The translations under genes and the position numbers were made by a program. Shown in pieces: positions 59,787 through 64,000 of a DNA stretch of 64,000 bases; the first letter of the stretch is position 1, and each line of letters opens with the position of its first letter. The notes under the pieces were generated by a model. The model was not told the DNA's origin. It did no database searches and saw only the letters and a program-made list of their open reading frames with translations. The DNA comes from Neoroseomonas soli (GTDB lineage Bacteria > Pseudomonadota > Alphaproteobacteria > Acetobacterales > Acetobacteraceae), in assembly GCF_018129065.1 (NCBI RefSeq), contig NZ_JAAEDM010000013.1, positions 1 through 64,000 on the forward strand. The letters are read 5' to 3'.

Positions 59787-60553
59787 GCGCGGTAATCCGG
59801 CTGCTCTCGATCGAGCTTCCGCTTCAGCGCCTGCCAGGGCAGCCAGCCCTTGGTCGGCCCCGTGCCGAACTGGTCGCGCGCGCGGCCCACCACCGGGGCC
59901 GGTGGCACCGCCAGCGGCGCGCCCGATGACTGCGCCGCCAGTTGGATGCGGCAAGCCTGTTCCAGGTAATACATCCAGTAGAAGGCCTCGGCGACGGTGT
60001 GCCCCACCGTCAGCAGCCCGTGGTGCCGCAGGATCATGCACGGCATGTCGCCGAGGTCGCGGACCAGCCGGTCCCGCTCCGAGAGGTTGTCGTCGGCCGC
60101 GATGCCCTCGTAGTCGTGCAGTGCGACGCGGCCGTCGAACTCCATGCTCATCTGGTTCAGAGGCAGCAGCCCGCCCGATTGCGCCGCCACCGCCATGCCG
60201 GCCAGCGTATGCGTGTGCATCACGCACATCGCGTCGGCCCGCGCGCGGTGCACCGCGGAATGGATGACGAAGCCCGCAGGGTTCACCGGCCAGGAGGTGT
60301 CCTGCATCGGCTCGCCATCCGCATCGACGACGACCAGGCTTGAGGCCGTGATCTCCTCGAACAGCAACCCGTAGGGGTTCACCAGGAAACGATGCCCCTC
60401 CCCCGGCAGGCGCGCCGAGAGATGGGTGAAGACCAGGTCGGTCATGCCGAAGATCGCGATCAGCCGATAGGCGGCGGCGAGATCCTCGCGCACCGCCTGT
60501 TCGGTCGGCACCTGGTTCGGGTCCGGCTTCGCCGGCGGGGGCGGCAGCGACAT
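59783..60553 (-). CDS. Class II aldolase/adducin-family protein
   Basis: A 256-residue zinc-dependent enzyme of the class II aldolase fold (fuculose-phosphate aldolase / ribulose-phosphate epimerase group). Metal ligands appear in CVMHTHT and RHHGLLTVG; FTHLSARLPG and NPAGFVIHSAVH are conserved. It lies between the 2-hydroxyacid dehydrogenase and the ABC ATPase genes, overlapping both by 4 bases. Substrate unknown. Confidence 0.84.
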   Translation of the reverse strand: MSLPPPPAKPDPNQVPTEQAVREDLAAAYRLIAIFGMTDLVFTHLSARLPGEGHRFLVNPYGLLFEEITASSLVVVDADGEPMQDTSWPVNPAGFVIHSAVHRARADAMCVMHTHTLAGMAVAAQSGGLLPLNQMSMEFDGRVALHDYEGIAADDNLSERDRLVRDLGDMPCMILRHHGLLTVGHTVAEAFYWMYYLEQACRIQLAAQSSGAPLAVPPAPVVGRARDQFGTGPTKGWLPWQALKRKLDREQPDYRA

Positions 60554-61491
60554 CAGTACCCTCGTGCGTGATCGTAGAGGTTGGGAAGCGCCTCGCCGCG
60601 CTCGAGGCGGGCGATGCAGCCGGCGACGTAGCGCGCACGCTCCATGCGGCTGGGCAGGCTTGCGACATGCGGCGTCACGGTCAGGCGCGGATGCGTCCAG
60701 GCGGGGCTGTCGGGCGAGAGCGGTTCGGGTTCGAACACGTCGATCACCGCGGCGGACAATCGTCCCTCGTCCAGCGCCGCGATGATGTCGGGCAGCACCT
60801 GCTGCACGCCGCGGCCGACCTGCACCAGCCCCGCCCCGCGCGGCAGGCGGGAGAGCAGCGGCGCGGCGACGATGCCCTTCGTCTCCGGCGTCGCCGGCAG
60901 CAGGCAGACCAGCACCTCGCTGCGCGCGAGGAAGGCCGGCAGCCCGTCCGCGCCGGCGAAGGTCTCGACGCCGGGCAACGCCTTCGGTGTACGTGACCAC
61001 CCGACCACGGGAATACTGAGGCCGCGCAGCATCTCGACCGAGCGCATCCCCATGGCGCCGAGGCCCATCACGCCGACCGTGCGGGCCGAGGCGGCGAAGG
61101 GCGCCTCGAAATAGTCCCACTCGCGGCGCGCCTGTGCCATCGCCATCCGGCGCGCATCCTTGGCCAGCGACAGCACCGCCCAGCAGACGAACTCGCCCAT
61201 GCGTTGCGTCGCCTCGGGCGGCACGCAGCGCACCAGCGGCAGGTGCCGCGGCAGCAACGGGTCGGCGGTGATCAGGTCCACGCCGGCGCCGGACCCGAAG
61301 ATCGCCCGCAGCCCGGTCATGCGAGCGAGCCGCCCGGGCTCGGGGTCCCACACCAGCGCGTACCCCACCCGCGCCGGGTCGAGCGACGGATCGTCCCACC
61401 AGCGCAATTCGAGGCCCGGCGCGGCCTTCGCGAAGCAGTCCTGCCATTCCGGGAGGGCTGCCTCGCCTCCCGACTTTACAACCAGGATCAC
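60553..61491 (-). CDS. D-2-hydroxyacid dehydrogenase (glyoxylate/hydroxypyruvate reductase type)
   Basis: A 312-residue NAD(P)-dependent dehydrogenase of the GhrA subgroup: MGLGAMG cofactor motif, LVCLLPATPETKGIV, QVGRGVQQV, DVFEPEPL and the catalytic histidine in TPHVASLP. It is one of the genes embedded in the ABC importer operon, so it likely reduces or oxidises a 2-oxo/2-hydroxy acid arising from the imported compound. Confidence 0.87.
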   Translation of the reverse strand: MILVVKSGGEAALPEWQDCFAKAAPGLELRWWDDPSLDPARVGYALVWDPEPGRLARMTGLRAIFGSGAGVDLITADPLLPRHLPLVRCVPPEATQRMGEFVCWAVLSLAKDARRMAMAQARREWDYFEAPFAASARTVGVMGLGAMGMRSVEMLRGLSIPVVGWSRTPKALPGVETFAGADGLPAFLARSEVLVCLLPATPETKGIVAAPLLSRLPRGAGLVQVGRGVQQVLPDIIAALDEGRLSAAVIDVFEPEPLSPDSPAWTHPRLTVTPHVASLPSRMERARYVAGCIARLERGEALPNLYDHARGY

Positions 61492-61500
61492 GGCCCGCGG

Positions 61501-62610
61501 TCAGCCCGTGATGGTGTCGATGAAGTCGGCATTGGCCTGCTGGTAGTTCTCCCCCCACCAGTTGCCGTCCAAAACAACCTGCACACGTGCGTTCTCCGGA
61601 TCCGTCGGGTTCTTGCGGCGGAGTTCCTGCGGCACCAGCGCCGCCGCGCGCGGGTTGGTCGGGCCGTTGCCAAGCAGTTGCAGCAGGCCGACCTGCGGTT
61701 CGACATTGGCCAGCATCGAGGCCATCAGCCGCTGCGCCATCTCGCCGCCCGGGTTGCCGCGCGGGATGACGAAGATGCCCGCCTGCAGCAGCGCCTGCGG
61801 CCAGATGAACTTGATGCGGCCATTGGTCTCGGCTTCCAGCACGGTGGCGCGCGTGTGCCAGATCTGGCCCATCACCGCCTCGCCTGTGCGCATGAACTGC
61901 TCGCTCTCGCTGCCGCTGTTCCAGTAGACGGCGTTGCGGCGCAGTTCCGCCACCTTGCGCAGGCAGGCCCGCAGATCGAGCGGGTAGAGATTGGCCGGAT
62001 CCTTGCCGAGCGCCATCTGCGCCGCATCCAGGGCGCCGATCGCATCCCGCCGCAGCAGGCGCGTGCCCGGGAACTTCCGCAGGTCCCAGAAATCCGCCCA
62101 GGAGGTCGGCCCGCCCTGCGGGAACTTCGCGCTGTCGTAGGCGAGCACGCTGCTGAAGGAATAGGGCGCGGCGCCGTATTCCAGCGCGAAGCCCGGGCCG
62201 ATCACGTTCTCCCGGTTGACGATCGAATAGTCGATCTTCGTCACCAGGTTCTGCCGCCCGAGCAGGTTCGAGGACGAAGCCGAGGAATCGCACATGTCCC
62301 AGGTGACGCGGCCGCTCTCGACCATCGACCGGATGCGCCCCGCGGACGGTCCGGTGCTGTCCTGGACCACCGTCCAGCCGGTGTTCGCCGCCATGAAGGG
62401 CTCGCCGTAGAAGCGCCCGAAGCCCTGGTTGGCGATGCCGCCCCAGTTGACCATCACGAGTTGCCGCGCCGCCTGGGCACGGGCTTCATCGGTCGCGAAG
62501 GGTGCGACGCCGAGTGCGGCAAGGCCGGCCAGAAGCGTCCTCCGGCTGACCTCCCCGCGCCGATAGCGGCGCAAGGCCAGGGCCACGCAATCCTGCTGGA
62601 AGCTCTGCAT
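61501..62610 (-). CDS. Periplasmic solute-binding protein, PotD/spermidine-like (family 1/8)
   Basis: A 369-residue extracytoplasmic binding protein with a Tat signal (SRRTLLAGLAALG, from residue 22). The repeated region WGGIANQGFGRFYGEP and WDMCDSSASSSNLL, TSWADFWDLRKFPGTR match spermidine/putrescine and Fe-type binding proteins. First gene of the operon that encodes dehydrogenase, aldolase, ATPase and two permeases, so it defines the solute. Upstream 140 bases form a divergent promoter region with the FAD oxidoreductase. Confidence 0.87.
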   Translation of the reverse strand: MQSFQQDCVALALRRYRRGEVSRRTLLAGLAALGVAPFATDEARAQAARQLVMVNWGGIANQGFGRFYGEPFMAANTGWTVVQDSTGPSAGRIRSMVESGRVTWDMCDSSASSSNLLGRQNLVTKIDYSIVNRENVIGPGFALEYGAAPYSFSSVLAYDSAKFPQGGPTSWADFWDLRKFPGTRLLRRDAIGALDAAQMALGKDPANLYPLDLRACLRKVAELRRNAVYWNSGSESEQFMRTGEAVMGQIWHTRATVLEAETNGRIKFIWPQALLQAGIFVIPRGNPGGEMAQRLMASMLANVEPQVGLLQLLGNGPTNPRAAALVPQELRRKNPTDPENARVQVVLDGNWWGENYQQANADFIDTITG

Positions 62611-62750
62611 CGCCGTCTCTCCTCACCTGGCCCGGATGTCGCGGACGCGTGTCCCCGATCACTCGTGGCCGTGCGTTGCCACTTGCGGTTGCCGAAGTGC
62701 TGGCGTGAACTCTCCCGTCGAAACTTCACCATGGGCGAGTGCATCCGGCA

Positions 62751-64000
62751 ATGACCCTCGCGAACCCCCTCTTCGCACCGGGCTTCAAGACGAGCCCCTG
62801 GTGGTGGGAAGCCGCCGAACCGCCCAAGCGCGACAGCGTGCTGCCCGACCACGCCGGGGTCGCGGTCGTCGGCGGCGGCTATGCGGGGCTCTCCGCGGCG
62901 CTCACGCTGCGCCGGCTCGGCCACGACGTCGCGGTGCTGGATGCGGAACGCATCGGCTGGGGTGCTTCCTCCCGCAATGGCGGCATGGTCTCGGGCGGGC
63001 TGAAGGTCGCCTCGGGTGCGCTCGAACAGGCGCATGGCAAGGAGAAGGCGCGCGCCATCGCCGAGTCCGCCGCGGCCTCCTTCCCCTTCATCGAGGAAAC
63101 CATCGCGCGCGAGGGCATCGACTGCGACTACGTCCGCTGCGGTCGCTTCGTCCCGGCCTGGACGCGCAAGCACTACGACGCCCTCGCCGCCAAGGCGGAT
63201 TTCATCGCGGACGTGACCGGCCTGCCGACCCGCATGGTCCCGCGCGAGCAGCAGCGGGAGGCACTGGGCAGCGACCACTACCATGGCGGCATGATCGCCG
63301 ACGCCTCGGGCAGCCTCCACCCGGGCAAATACGCCCGCGGCCTTTCCCAGGCAGCGGAGAAGGCCGGCGCACACCTGGTCGACGCCGTGCGCGTCGCGGG
63401 CATCCAGCGGGATGGCGAGGGCTTTCGCCTGGCCACCGACCGCGGCCAGATGCGCGCCGACGCGGTGCTGGTCGCGACCAACGGCTATTCGCGCGACAGC
63501 CACGGCCGTTCGGCCATGCCCTGGCTGGCGCGGCGCATGGTCCCGGTCGGCTCCTACATCATCGCCACCGAGGAACTGCCGCACTACGCGATCGACCACC
63601 TGTTTCCCGGGCGGCGGATGATCAGCGACACCAAGCGGGTGCTGAACTACTTCCGCCCCTCCCCCTACGGGAACCGCATCCTCTGGGGCGGGCGCGCCAG
63701 CTTCGGGCCGACCGATCCCGCCACCGCCGCCCCGGTGCTGCACCGCTTCATGACGGAGGTCTTCCCCGAACTGAAGACCGTGCAGATCACCCATGCCTGG
63801 ACCGGCAACGTCGCCTTCACCTTCGACTTCCTGCCCCATATCGGCGTGCAGGACGGCGTCCACTACGCGGCGGGCTGCCAGGGTTCCGGCGTGGCGATGG
63901 CGACCTGGCTCGGCCACAAGGCGGCGCTGAAGATCGCGGGGGCGGAGAACGCGCCCTTCGCGCTGGACGGCCTCACCTTCCCGACATTGCCCTTCTACAC
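62751..64000 (+). CDS. FAD-dependent amine oxidoreductase (DadA/PuuB-like), 3' part outside the window
   Basis: A DAO-fold flavoprotein, 416 residues visible. The N-terminal AVVGGGYAGLSAALTLRRLG (Rossmann, from residue 39) is followed by GWGASSRNGGMVSGG, PVGSYIIATEEL and HAWTGNVAFTFDFLPHIG, as in gamma-glutamylputrescine oxidases and glycine or D-amino acid oxidases. Being divergent from a polyamine-type binding protein, it may oxidise the imported amine. ATG at 62751 has no strong ribosome site. The gene runs off the right edge. Confidence 0.85.
   Translation, partial: MTLANPLFAPGFKTSPWWWEAAEPPKRDSVLPDHAGVAVVGGGYAGLSAALTLRRLGHDVAVLDAERIGWGASSRNGGMVSGGLKVASGALEQAHGKEKARAIAESAAASFPFIEETIAREGIDCDYVRCGRFVPAWTRKHYDALAAKADFIADVTGLPTRMVPREQQREALGSDHYHGGMIADASGSLHPGKYARGLSQAAEKAGAHLVDAVRVAGIQRDGEGFRLATDRGQMRADAVLVATNGYSRDSHGRSAMPWLARRMVPVGSYIIATEELPHYAIDHLFPGRRMISDTKRVLNYFRPSPYGNRILWGGRASFGPTDPATAAPVLHRFMTEVFPELKTVQITHAWTGNVAFTFDFLPHIGVQDGVHYAAGCQGSGVAMATWLGHKAALKIAGAENAPFALDGLTFPTLPFY

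Overview
This window looks like a chromosomal segment of a GC-rich (roughly 70 %) alphaproteobacterium. Gene content (SoxC/SorA-type sulfite dehydrogenase, KorAB 2-oxoacid oxidoreductase, DUF3141 protein, protocatechuate dioxygenase, urease, many solute-binding proteins, LpxB) and codon usage suggest an Acetobacteraceae/Roseomonas-like organism; this is inference, since no rRNA or other phylogenetic marker is present. Coding density is very high, genes often overlap by 4 bases (ATGA/GTGA), and I saw no tRNA, rRNA, CRISPR array, prophage or intact insertion sequence.

Left third (1-27996). A truncated NAD(P)HX repair gene is divergent from a sulfite dehydrogenase (Mo subunit plus cytochrome c). 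ParA, CopD-like, GNAT, DUF2165 and EamA genes follow, then a Nudix - AlaX - mercaptopyruvate sulfurtransferase - cystathionine beta-lyase run. Two small secreted proteins precede a zinc locus (Zur-like regulator divergent from HisI and a COG0523 metallochaperone). Next come an FGE-like protein, GNAT, carbon-nitrogen hydrolase, lpxB, an orphan family-5 solute-binding protein, SDR, ketopantoate reductase-like protein, a DUF4347-like protein, MsrP with a tiny membrane partner, three envelope glycosyltransferases, a tandem NIPSNAP protein and a zinc alcohol dehydrogenase.

Middle (28149-45197). A plus-strand operon holds fabI, a 42-codon ORF, a MaoC-Pta fusion, acetate kinase and a PhaC-like DUF3141 hydrolase. 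It is followed by an HD/PDE-like protein, a membrane class III nucleotide cyclase and a patatin-like phospholipase, nearly abutting. On the minus strand lie a 2-oxoacid:ferredoxin oxidoreductase operon (FAD/Fe-S hub, korA, korB, phosphoribosyltransferase), pcaHG and a 3-hydroxyacyl-CoA dehydrogenase.

Right third (45194-64000). A complete urease operon ureDABCEFG (minus strand) has an unusual lysine-rich tail on UreA and a ureE/ureF overlap. After an alcohol dehydrogenase / class V aminotransferase / DUF1028 group come a second orphan solute-binding protein coupled to a CnbZ-like protein, and a polyamine-type ABC transporter operon carrying a class II aldolase, a 2-hydroxyacid dehydrogenase and an amidinotransferase-fold enzyme. 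A divergent FAD-dependent amine oxidase-like gene runs off the right edge.

Most of the window is ordinary chromosome. The parts most worth a second look are the PDE-like/cyclase/patatin trio, the standalone DUF4347-like protein, the zinc locus, the Kor complex with its fused flavoprotein, and the urease oddities.
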